DNA from: Udeniomyces pyricola
Lineage: Eukaryota > Basidiomycota > Tremellomycetes > Cystofilobasidiales > Mrakiaceae
Reading direction: 5' to 3'
Assembly: GCA_039545295.1 (NCBI GenBank)
Contig: BCIK01000004.1
Coordinates: forward strand, 187,389 to 251,388
Length of the DNA: 64,000 nt
Every line of letters begins with the position of its first letter. The stretch's first letter is position 1. The notes under the pieces are model-generated. The model ran no database searches, was not told where the DNA came from, and was given only the letters and a program-made list of their open reading frames with translations. Made by a program: the position numbers and the translations under genes. This document shows positions 43,175 to 54,463 of the stretch, piece by piece.

Positions 43175-46100
43175 ATGAGCCTTCCTCCCACCACCCAAAG
43201 CCTCTCCAATCTCGTCTCGACCTCAACCAGAGATGAAGTCTCCAACTCCGCCGCCGGACCTGATCCGATCCTCCTATCCCTCTTCGCTAACCGCTTCATG
43301 AGCGTCGCAGAGGCCATGGGCAGAAGTCTTCAACAGACCAGCATCAGTACCAACATCAAAGCAAGTCCTGTTCATCCAATGTGTCAAGGGACAGATCAGC
43401 CATTAGGCAAACGATCGTGCCAACAGATTGGAGGAACCTATGCTTTGTCCATCAAGGATAAGAGCACCCGTCCTGACCATCCGCCTTGCATTTCATTTCT
43501 GCAGGAACGACTTGATTTCAGTTGTGCACTCTTTGGTCCAGATGGATCCCTGGTTGCGAACGGTACGTAGTGAGATGCACTTCAACATTCACAAAGCCAC
43601 CCTCTTCATCTGCCTTCTTTCAATCCCGAGACCTTTCATGATGTTTGCCTACCTTCGACTGACTTGTTCTTCGTCCATGACCTGTCACGTCTAGCCCCTC
43701 ATCTTCCCGTCCATCTAGGATCCATGTCTTTTGCAGTCAGATACCAGTGAGCTGCTACACATGTCGTTTTCGGGCCCGACGCACGCAATCGCTCACGTCC
43801 GATCCTCGTGTCTGCCTCTACGTACTCAGGATCGAAACGCTCGGTATCGGTGCCGATGCTCCCTCTGGTCGAGGCATCGTGCCGGGAGATGTCCTCCTTA
43901 CCAACGCTCCTACTGCTGGAGGATCTCATCTCCCCGATATGACGAGTGCGTATGATCAGGAGGGCTCGACCAGAAAGATTGTCCTTGAATTCGCACTGAG
44001 TCGGCCTCACCCGACCGGGTCTCTTGTACCGTCTGGCTCCTCATGTAGTCATCACTCCAATCTTCGACGATGGCAAGCTGATCTTTGCCCTGGCGTCTCG
44101 TGGTCATCACGCTGATGTGAGTTTTATTGGTGATCAGTTTCGTCCCAACGGTGCTTTATCTTTCTTCATGCCATTACTGATGCGATACCTCGTTCATACT
44201 CGCCTTCAGATTGGAGGCATCCTGCCAGGATCCATGCCTCCTAGCTCGACGACCATCTTTGACGAAGGCGCCCGAATCGAATCTTTCAAGATTATCGAGA
44301 GAGGCGAATACAACAGAGACGGTCTTCTGCGTCATCTCATCGATGAACCGGCCAAGTACAACAGCGGTACGCGATGCTTGAGAGATGTAGAGAGCGATAT
44401 CATGGCTCAGGTCAGTGCGCTGATGCCAGTTTTGTTCAAAGTAGCAACTTTGGTATACGATCAGTGGACAATGTCTGGAGTGATGATGATCTGACCGTGC
44501 AAAACTCATTCCTTCATCAGATCGCTGCCAACAAGAAAGGGCTTCAACTGCTCGAAGCTTTAGCTGAAGAGTATACCCTTCCGGTCGTTCAGCAATACAT
44601 GTTCCACATCCGATCCAACGCCGAGCAGTCGGTTCGGTCTTTGCTTCGGACTGTCGCTGCCCGTGCTGGATCCCGAACACTTCATGCGATCGACTGGATG
44701 GATGATGGCACACCCATTGGTACGCATCGAAATGCAGCTAGCTCCTAACCTTTCGCGGTTTGCCAAACTTAAAGCTGACAGGTCATGGTCCGCTATTACC
44801 TATCTATCAGAACTAACTATCACAATCGATGAGAAGGAAGGTTCAGCCGTATTTGACTTCGAGGGAACAGGACCCGAAATGCGTGGAAACCTCAATGCAC
44901 CTGTCAGTTCGGACTCGTCGTTCTCACAGGTTTACCAAGGGTTCTTGATTGATCCTTCGGAATCTGACGGACATTTGCGTTCCAATTCCCGACCAGATTG
45001 CGGTTGTCTACTCTGCCGTCATCTACTGCCTAAGAGCGATGGTCGACGAGGACATCCCGTTGAACCAGGGTTGCTTGGCTCCTATCACGCGTGAGTGATC
45101 TATCGATTGAGAGATCTCGTTTGCCTACCAAGCTGACCCTGCATCATTTGGTCTACTTGCTTTCAGTGAAGATCCCTCCCAACACCCTGCTTAATCCGAG
45201 CCCCTTTGCAGCCGTTGTTGGCGGTAACGTTTGCACTAGCCAACGGGTGACCGACGTCGTTCTCAAAGCCTTCGGTGCCGTAGCCGCTTCTCAAGGTTGC
45301 TGCAACAACCTTACGTTTGTGCGTTGAACCGTTGAGCAATTCCTCACAATTTCTAAACTTGTATCTGACTGATGTTATCGAACTTCCTTGATACCCCCTC
45401 GCAGGGTGAAGGAAGCACCGATCGACCGGGCTTCGGCTATTACGAGACAATCGCCGGAGGCTCAGGAGCGGGTCCCGGTTGGCATGGAGAGTCGGGAGTT
45501 CATGTCCACGTATGTTTCTTTGCATCGATTGCAGTCCAGCCTTTTGCGTCCCACCGTCGCCCCTCAACTGACTTTCTGTTACGTATGACACATATCCCAC
45601 AGATGACAAACACGCGGATCACTGATCCCGAAATCCTTGAGCGACGGTAATGCCTCGTCGTTCTATGACGATCTATGCTCATATCGTTCCTCATGCTCAC
45701 TGAACAACTTCCTGGCTTGCATCCATCAGATATCCTGTTATCTTGCACGAGTTTTCGATCCGATCTGGTAGCGGGGGAGAAGGCGCGTACAAAGGCGGCG
45801 ATGGCTGCGTCCGTGAGATGGAGTTTGTGGTGGACGGGATCCAGGCTTCGATTTTGAGCGAGGTTGGTCTTGTATCATTTAAGCTGTTGATGCTCGGACT
45901 CATCTGAGCCATAAACTACCACCCAGCGGTCATTCGCTAAACTCTATGCTTCACCTTCCTTGATCTGGTCTCACAGCGACGAGTCAACCGACCATACGGA
46001 CTCGAAGGTGGTGAATCGGCCAAGTCTGGTGGGTTGATGCTTCTTTCTTTGCATTTCAAGTCTTGTAAAGTGACAGAGTTGTCAGCATCTGCTCTGAACC

Positions 46101-46572
46101 AGCTAAGTGACTTCTTGGTCCTTTTGTTCTCACAGGCCGAAACTTGTGGATCAAGAAGACTAGACCTGAGGATGGTGACTGGCAGAGCGACGACGACCCC
46201 GCACGGTAGGTTCCGTCGGCTCACGACTTTCGACTGTTTGTGATGACTTGCGACGATTTCTAACACGTCTTGTCCTCTTCTCGCTCTTATAGTATCCTGT
46301 CGCTTGGAGGGCGTGCTACGGTCAAGATGGGCGCGGGTGACCGCCTTCGAATCGAAACGCCAGGAGGGGGTGGTTATGGCAAGGTTGGATCGGACGTTAT
46401 TGAGAATGAAAAGGTGCGTGATCTCTCGACTGTATGATACGTCTGGTTCAGCCGCAGTAGCTGATGATGAATGAGGTCCGATCTGGGGGTGTATGCTTTA
46501 CAGGGACGTAAAGCGCCGACGGTGGCTCGAGGGAGTTTGCAAGAGCGTCAGGCGTTGCAGCTGGGGGTCTGA
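43175..46572 (+). CDS. 5-oxoprolinase/hydantoinase subunit B-like (HyuB half)
   Basis: Second half of the oxoprolinase/hydantoinase enzyme (hydantoinase B family). Seventeen exons fit: 43175-43360, 43505-43562, 43695-43746, 43830-43945, 44049-44116, 44210-44410, 44521-44719, 44811-44902, 44997-45090, 45167-45318, 45405-45509, 45603-45646, 45730-45862, 45977-46028, 46136-46205, 46293-46413 and 46504-46572, giving 603 aa. Motifs: [117 protein letters not shown] and [13 protein letters not shown] short unique Ser/Thr-rich leader (about 30 residues) precedes the conserved part, as expected for a free N-terminus. Intron 1 has a GC donor (43361). HyuA-half plus HyuB-half is 1358 residues, close to fused enzymes (about 1290). 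Confidence 0.93.
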
Positions 46573-46906
46573 GACTGCAGTTTGATGGGGTCATTAGATC
46601 GCAGTGGGGTTTCTGCTTGACTCTATGTGAGATTTATATTGATCGTGCTGAGCGAGTGTTGGGTTGAGATTGGGCAAACAAATTGCAATGAAGAGCCAGC
46701 CGCCGAAAGGAGAGAAGAGATCATTGATCAAGAAAAATCACTCACGTCCATCGCGGCACCGCCTTGCTCTTGGCGCGACTTAGCGCGACAGTTCCTTCGT
46801 CTAACATCCACTCAACGCCCCATCTCGGTCTTCAGCCAGTACACGTAACGCAGCCCTCGCCGCTCAGCTCCATCTACATAGTCATTGCCGGCCCTTTTCT
46901 ATAACC
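46573..46906. other. Intergenic region, alpha-actinin promoter
   Basis: 334 bp between the HyuB-like stop and the alpha-actinin start, both on the + strand. It should hold the HyuB 3' UTR and the actinin promoter. No further feature is recognised. Confidence 0.5.
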
Positions 46907-49900
46907 ATGAACCAAACACGAGGCTCACTAGAGCAAATCCAATCCAAGTACGCCCGCATGCAACTAATTAGCTTGGACCTGCTAACAGCAGCACCTGCTG
47001 ATCTCGTCCCGGTCTTGTTTGTTTCGTACCTGCTCTTTACCAATGTCCCTTACCCCTCTACCCGCACTCCTTCTCTGTCCCCTCTGATCAGAACTTTCTG
47101 CAAATGGTAATCTTAAATAACTCAGCTCTGATTCACAGTTTCATAGAACGTGTACCGATCGAGATCCTCATACATCTGTTCGTCCGTCGACAGGCTCAAT
47201 TCGAAACTTGATTACAGGGGGATCCCCCCAATGACGAGTCTAGCGCAGGACCTCTCGGATGGCGTTCGGTTAATCCAAGTCAGTAACTTCAGTGCGGATG
47301 ATCGCGTGTCTCTATTGAAGACGGCTATTGAAATATCAACTGACGCTACGGACTCAAACTGCTCGTATTCGACGACGTGATCCACTTGCAGCTGATGGTA
47401 CGTCGGAGTTGCTTGATCTCCATTCACGTAACTTGCGTACGCCATGTGTTTGTCTCTGACATTGTGTGCTTACTCTAGGAAATCATGGGAGACGTCTCAC
47501 TAGGTAGATACGTCGCAAATCCAAGGATGAGAGTCCAGAAGGCAGAGGTACGATCCTGCCTGAGCCTTCCCCATCAAGAGCACTGCAAGACGACAAAATG
47601 ATGGAAATCGTCTGTTTTACGGTGAACCTTTCTGTTAACACAAACTCTTGGTCCTTTATTGCCATACCAGAATGTTACGAAAGCATTGGCGTTTATCAAA
47701 GACCGAGGAGTTCACCTCACCAACATTGCAGCCGAAGGTGCGCAGAGTAGCTAAGAACGCCCAGGTCCGATGGCATCGGTTCGAACCGATGAGGAGTAGA
47801 CCTGGTAGCTTACATGCGGACAATCACCCCTTTCACTCCCATGATACCATCTCACTTCCATGTAGACATTATCGATGGCAATCTCAAGCTCATCCTCGGA
47901 CTGGTAGGAAGCTTCCCGAGGGCTTCGATCGATCCCCCTTGCAGGACCTAATCCCCTTGTGCAGAACCAGCTGACCCTATTCCTCCTCTGCCCGACTCCT
48001 AGATCTGGACGCTCATCTTGCGTTTCACTATCGCCGACATTTCCGAAGAGGGTCTCTCGGCTAAGGATGGGCTGTTACTTTGGGTTCAACGTAAGACAAC
48101 AGACTACGCTCCCGAGGTGGACGTCAAAGAATTCACGTGGAGTTGGACCGATGGTCTAGCCTTGTGAGTTGATGATGCGTGAGGGCAACAGGAAATCCCA
48201 TCTTAGGGGTGTGGAGAGGTATCAACAAAATAAAACACAAGAGTAGAGCAGCGGTCTGATGGGACCTGAATGTGTTCTTGAGAGAATAGGTGCGCCCTGA
48301 TACACCGACATCGACCTGATTTGTTGGACTACCACAAGCTCGACAAGGTTCGTTCGTTTGGTTGTCGAAATTTCGTGCATCTTCAACATGCTGATGTATT
48401 CTGATGCAACCATTTGACTGTCCTCCTTGGTTTGTTTGGACCAGACCGATCGAGAGGGCAACACGGAGCTGGCTTTCCGTGTTGCTGAAGAGTCTTTGGG
48501 CATTCCAGTCGGTTCAACCTTACATCCCGATTTCTTTTCGCCATGAAGGCGCGACGATGTGCTGATACTTTGTCTTTGTCTTGCACAATTATCTTTTTAG
48601 CGTTTACTTGATGTGTCGGACTTGTGTGATGCTCGTCCGCCCGACGAGCGAAGCGTCATGACTTACGTCGCTGCATACTTTCACGCCTTCTCGTCCATGG
48701 GTAAGGATACCACCCCTCTCCCTCTCATTCAATAAACTCTTGTCTTTTCGACCGTGTGCTCAGCGTGCGCTGAACGTTTCTCACTTCTTGGGCGGATCGT
48801 CGTATCGGCTCGCTGTTCCTTCTTCTTTTCTTCTTCTTCGTGCTTTTGTAGACAAAGCAGAGACGGTGGCTCGCCGAGTGGAAAAGTTTGTGCTGGTGAT
48901 GCAGGGTATCTGGACGAGTCGAAACGACTATGAACGTCGTGTCACGGAGGTACGGTGTGGTTGCTCTTACACTGATTACAGAAGGACAACAAAACTAAAT
49001 GACTTGCCAACTCATCTCATCCTCCTTCCCATCCCGTATACTTTGGCACCTTCAACCATCTCAGCTCCTCGCCAAGATCTCGGACCGGCAAACCTACTGG
49101 TCCATCACCACGCTTCCGCCTTCCTACCCTGCCGTCCGCGAACTCGCCAGTGCCTTTTCAACCTACAAGAAATCCGAGAAACGCGCATGGGTCGTCGAGC
49201 GTCAAGACTTGAGCGATCTCTTCAGCAACATCCAGAACAAGTTGAGAACGTACAAGATGGCAGCGTATGTCCCGCCAGAGGGCCTGGAGGTTGAGGTCAG
49301 TGATTTGTCGTCAAGATTTGGATGGCTCAACTGATGAGATCGATGTTGGCCTGATCCAACCTAACATGTGTTGGAGAGATTCTCTGCCTCTCTTGGGAGG
49401 CTCGAAAGAAACATGCTGATGCTTTCGACCTGGTTTGCATCTAGGTATTGGATCAGAGCTGGGGGGTTTTACTCAACGCAGAAGAAGTCTGGTCAAAGTC
49501 CATCAATGCCAAAATTAGAGAGTAAGCACGTTTACCAACCTCCTTTGCATGACTGCCACGCTCCTTTTGTCCGGTTCGATCTCCATCATGGTTCCATCTC
49601 TCAAGATTACCTCGACCTCGATTCTTAGGAAACCGCTGACATCATCCCGATCCCTCTTGAATGGGAAATCTCAACTTTTGGTCTCTGATTTTGTGTCTTG
49701 TCATGTCGGTCTCGCTGCCAGGATCAAAAATAACCTCATGCGAAAATCGGCCGAGATTGCAGAGGACCTGCACTTTCGCCTGCGAGAGCTCGAGCGGGAA
49801 CTCGCAGCGCTAGGAGGTGAACTTGAGGTATGCGTTCTGATGAAATTATTCACTGGGGCAACCTTTCCGACTTCGTTCAATCACCAACTCATTGAAGCCC

Positions 49901-51762
49901 ATCCATAGATGAGGCGTTCATCCATGGCGAACCAAAAAGAGAGCGTCATCAAGAAACTGATTCTTCTTTGCTTTCTTTTGGTTCTCTCGCTTATACATAT
50001 AATTTCTCTCTTACTCACAGGATCAAAAACATCAAGCTCTTTTCATCCAACAGACTAAGCTGCCTCCACTCAGTACAACTCTCCTCGAGTCGCTCTCGAA
50101 AGCCGAAGCCGATTGCCTTGCCGCCCACGTCGAAGAGAACGACTATACCGTCTTGACGGCCGACGACTTGGGTTGGGAGTTAGAATTGTTCCACGGGGCG
50201 TTGAGTAAACGGGTCGCGTTTATCGAGAACCAGGTGAGTACTTTTTTCGCCCTTGTGCTGAGAGGCAATAGGCGTTGTCAGTATTGCCTTGTCGCTCGGA
50301 AGAGGATACCGTAAGGCGAGGTCATGTGGAATATGATGCTGATGGACTAGTTCTTTGGTACTTGACATCATTTAGATTGTATCGAGAGAGACCACCAATG
50401 TACGTCTGATCCTCCCCATTCGGCATGATTTGACCTAGAGCGAACCTTGACCCTTTTGTTTTTGCTTCCTCTTTTTTTCGTTTTCTTCTGTTTTGTTTTG
50501 TTATGCCCGGCTTCGTATGCATCAGCTCACACCGGCGCAACTCGAAGAATTCGAATCGACCTTTCGTCATTTCGATGCGGACGATACCAACATCCTCAAC
50601 GTCGAAGAGTTCACCGCCGCTTTGGCTAGTCTTGGTATCAGCTATAGTGTGGGTTGAAGTAATTCTTGAGCTTGCTTTCCCGCAAATTCTCGTCTACAGT
50701 GCTACTTTGATCTGAATTATGTTCCTGTTCAGGTCGTATGCGGACGGACTGACTCGTTGCACCATTGACTAACCCCCAACTTCCTTATACTGCCTTGTTT
50801 CGTTTCAAACTCCAACCCTCTATCGCCCCCGAAACCACTCTCCTCCTCGTCTACGCTTCGTTCCTTTGCCCCGTCTGATTTTGCAGACGGACGAGATTGA
50901 TCGGATTCATAGCACGCTCGTCGACGATTTCGGTAGCGTCAACTATAAAGCCTTCACGTCCCTTCTCGTTGAAATCACACAGGACACCTCGAGTCCGGCC
51001 CAGTTGAGCGACGCGTTCGCAGAGATGGCCAATGATAAAGTAAGCAGATGTACTTGTGCTCATTGATAAACTGAGACCAAAGACAAAGAGAGCTTTGGTC
51101 TGTCTGAATCAAGTCCGGCGAAGGTGCTTTTGAAGAAGAACGATAGACTGATACTTTGCAACCCGTTGGATTACTCTCGCTTTTCCTTCATCATCATTTT
51201 CTCTGGTGTCTGGGCTCTTTTTGCTCTTCTTTCTTCCTTAATTCGTCTCTATCCCATCCTTCTCTGTCTGTCACTCTCTTTTCCGCTCTCGAAGCCTTAT
51301 ATCACCGAGCTAGACCTTCAAATGGCCATGCTCCCAGCGACTTCCATCGAATTCCTCAAGTAAGTAACTTCTCTCTTCTCCTACCTTCTCCCTGGTTTCC
51401 TCCTTTTCTCAATAGAGGGTTGACCACCAATTCTCTTACTGCTCAAAACAAACACGTTGTGTGTATGTGGGTGGATCTTCGTGTGGACTTGTCTCATCAT
51501 TTCCTTTTCCTTTTTTCTTTTCAACCCACATTGCCTCATCTATCCATCCATCTATCACCAAATCTCTCCTCCCCTTTTTCCTCTGTGTTCCAGGAGCGTC
51601 ATGCCCTCTCAGCAGCTCGATACCCAAGGTCATGCCAACGTCGACGAGCGAGAGAAAATTGCGTTCGATTACGATGGGTTCCTGATCGATACCTTTGAAG
51701 ACGCCGCCGCGCTCCACATCGAGGACCAAGATCATGAACTCGAACGTGTACAAGAAGAGTAG
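46907..51762 (+). CDS. ain1: Alpha-actinin
   Basis: Actin-filament crosslinker of cytokinetic rings and the cortex (family knowledge). Twenty-one exons fit: 46907-46947, 47092-47106, 47194-47278, 47392-47397, 47479-47547, 47671-47737, 47866-47903, 48003-48163, 48290-48347, 48445-48507, 48601-48700, 48852-48949, 49065-49295, 49445-49521, 49722-49827, 50021-50233, 50376-50399, 50526-50648, 50887-51039, 51295-51359 and 51594-51762, giving 653 aa. Domain order: CH1 ([19 protein letters not shown]), CH2 ([29 protein letters not shown]), two spectrin-like helical repeats, then [20 protein letters not shown] with the EF-hands. The first EF loop keeps Asp residues; the second ([11 protein letters not shown]) is degenerate. 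The exon-4 assignment of 6 nt rests on conservation. It converges on the cofilin gene. Confidence 0.93.
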
Positions 51763-52728
51763 GAAACCCCTAAACATTTTAGCAATCGTTCTCCGTCCTC
51801 TTCGGGTGGGAAGCGAGAAGAGAGAGAGAGTCAAGGCGCGCTCCTATGAACTTTTAGATAGATTTTCTTTCTTTCTTTTACTACGCTTTCAAATCCGGTA
51901 CTCTGTTGTGGTTGGTGTAATCTTCCCATTGCTTGGTTCATTCACGTCAAACTTGCCCTGTAGTTCTCACTTTATTCCTATCGTCACAGATCGTACCCTA
52001 CAGAGGGTGTATACGTACAGCTATCCTTCTCCCCCCCCCCCCTTCCTACCCTATTTTTTTTTTTCATCCACGTTCCTGACTGTGATACTGTGGCCCCTGA
52101 TTGATCGATCCGTCATGCCGCTGTCGCCAGCTTCAGCCAGCTTATGTCATGGCTTTCTTCTTTACTTTCTCCGATTCTATCAGCTTTAAATTGTAGCCTT
52201 CTTTTGTTCTCTGGTTCACTCGATTCCAGTCTATATTAGGTGCGCCTATACGCAGTCGAGGTTTGCGCCAAGCTCCAAGACCCATACCATGCCTAGTATA
52301 AAACTTGCATCATCAAAGTGATTAACACCGATGAATCAATTCCTTACTCATCATGCAGTCGACTGCCAGCTGCTCTCTTTTTCTCTCTGTCTCTCTCCTG
52401 ATGGGGATATCTCCCTTCTCAAAACACGAAAAGCAACCCCCTCCCCGCCCCATCCTCCCTCCAGAGAAAGTCGCCGGAACGAAAGCAAAAAAGGGGAAAT
52501 CTAAACCATCGGAATCGCAGGTCTCCAAAGGAAGACAAAGAGCAACAAAGGAGCAGCAAAGAAAGAGAAAGCCAGAAAAATAAAGATGTAGGTGGTTGAA
52601 AGAGAAAAAGGACCAGGGGAGGAAAAGACCTAATAGTTTATAGGTTTGGATGGAGGGTTTTGGTTTTTTTTTGTTGTTCGAAGGGCGAGAGGGAACAAAG
52701 GGGAAAGTGAGGGTGAGGGACGAGATGA
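51763..52728. other. Convergent intergenic region, alpha-actinin / cofilin
   Basis: 966 bp between converging stops. It is pyrimidine-rich on the + strand to about 52.2 kb, with a C12 run at 52031-52042, then A/G-rich. No gene is supported. Confidence 0.55.
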
Positions 52729-53787
52729 TTACTTTCGCTTGACCTTCTCGAGGACTGTGGGTCGGTCATGACCAGATAAGAGAGGAGGGGAAAGAAGAGT
52801 CGGTTGGGAGAAGGGGATGGATTTAGTTTCGGTCGCTTTGTCGTTTTTTTTTTGGAAGACAAAAGAGGGAGAAAGAAGAAAGCAGGAGCAGCAGCAGGAG
52901 AAGGAGAGAGAGCAAACTGACCGGTAGCCTCGGAGACCTCGTCGTAATCGGTTCCCTGGAGCTCGGTCGAGATGCCGACCAAAGACTTTCGGAGGGCGTC
53001 CTTGGAAGCGGCGTAGACCATCTTGTGCTTGATCTTGGCAGAGTCGGGGGTCCTATGAAGGCAGAAGAAGAGGAAAGAGCGAAGCGAGGTGAGTGAAGGA
53101 ACGATTAGAAAAAAAGAAGAAGAAAAAAAAGCTGCTGCGATGTCGCTTGTGAGGCAAGCGAGAGGAGAAAGGAGAGTCGACGTGTGTCTGGATGGGTGGA
53201 CGACGTATACACGCACGCGCCGCCCAAGCGATGAGATGGCGCGCGTTCTCCTCCTCCTCCTCTGTGTCCCCCTTTGCCCTCATTAATCGCCAGCCCACGT
53301 CATGCCATAGCAACCCAATTCCCATCGACTCACCACATGTAGAAGCAGAGCTTGTTCCTGATTCCCTCTCCCGAGTCAAACTCAAAGTCGTACACGGCCC
53401 ATCGGCATTCGGTCTCGGGAAGCTTCTCGATGAAGCCATCGTAAGACTTGTCGGTCGACGTCTCGAGGACGACAATCTCTGAGTTGTCGGCCGACATGCC
53501 GTAGATGATGTACTTGATCTTCTTGCCCGTCTTGAGCTCCTGGAAGGCCGAGAGACACTCTTGGGACACGGAAACACCGGTAGACTGTCATGTTGGGAGA
53601 GGGATGCGAGGAGGTGCCAAGTTGGGGGAAGGGGGGGGGGGAAGAGGGACAAGAGGTGAAAGTAAGGTGGAATGATGAATGGAAGGGGAGGGAGTGTGAA
53701 CATGGCGATTGCAACTATGAAAGAGGAAACACGAGCTCGAGTTGGTGACGAGTGAACAACATAAGTGATGATGGTGAACCATACCAT
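52729..53787 (-). CDS. cof1: Cofilin / actin-depolymerizing factor
   Basis: Small actin-severing ADF-homology protein (family knowledge). Four exons fit: 53787-53785 (the ATG alone), 53584-53334, 53052-52922 and 52754-52729, giving 136 aa. The sequence starts [19 protein letters not shown] and keeps [45 protein letters not shown], and the long actin-binding helix [17 protein letters not shown], ending [12 protein letters not shown]. Ser at position 2 is the usual regulatory site in this family. The start codon is separated from the rest by a 200-nt GTATGG intron; without it the conserved STGV start has no ATG. It is divergent from the Rpn1 gene. Confidence 0.96.
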
Positions 53788-54463
53788 GGCTGTAGATGGG
53801 GTAGATTGAAGAAGGAGGGGAAGGGGAAAGAGCGATTGGGTGAGGGGGTGGATGGATGGATGGATGGATGGAGGAAAGGCCAGCGTGATCTGTTTCGCGA
53901 AAAGAGTGGAAACACTCGCAACAACATCTCGTTTTCAATCATTTATATATATATATACGCGCCTATATTGTATATACATATATATCGCCATCATTCTATA
54001 CCCTATAGCTAAATCCTCGTATCCAAATCAGTGGCCTGAGTGGATCGATACCATTCTAACAGGATCATTCGTCTCGTGCAGCCAGCTGACAGTCATCGAA
54101 TCAATGAGATCTGTTGGAGTGGATTAATGTCGACGGCCACGTCAGCTAGACGCGCTTATAAAATCCAGACCCAGATAGTTCATCTTGATGATCGATGAGG
54201 ACGAGCGAGCTGCTGCTTCAGCTTCCACAGGCTTCAACCTCAACCTCACGCTCCACTACCACGCCTCCACGCTCCCTCCTCTCCTCTCCTCCCCCCCCCC
54301 CACCCACAACGCCATCATCCAAACACCACCCTTCCACCCCTCCCACTTGTCCCAGGAGCTATCCCTTCTTCCTTCCTCCTTCTCCCTCTTAAACTCATAG
54401 GCCTATACACTACCTCCAACCTCTTCTGCCTCTTCCCAAAATCCATCAACCCGTTCATCCAGC
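53788..54463. promoter_or_regulatory. Divergent promoter, cofilin / Rpn1
   Basis: 676 bp between start codons. It has a tandem GGAT repeat at 53851-53870, a TATA-type alternating AT block at about 53941-53990, and a pyrimidine-rich stretch before the Rpn1 start. No coding potential is recognised. Confidence 0.5.

Noticed and set aside
47774..47791. 18-bp perfect palindrome CATCGGTTCGAACCGATG, also B-box-like
   Set aside because: It lies inside an alpha-actinin intron, with no cloverleaf around it; most likely chance or a minor intron hairpin.
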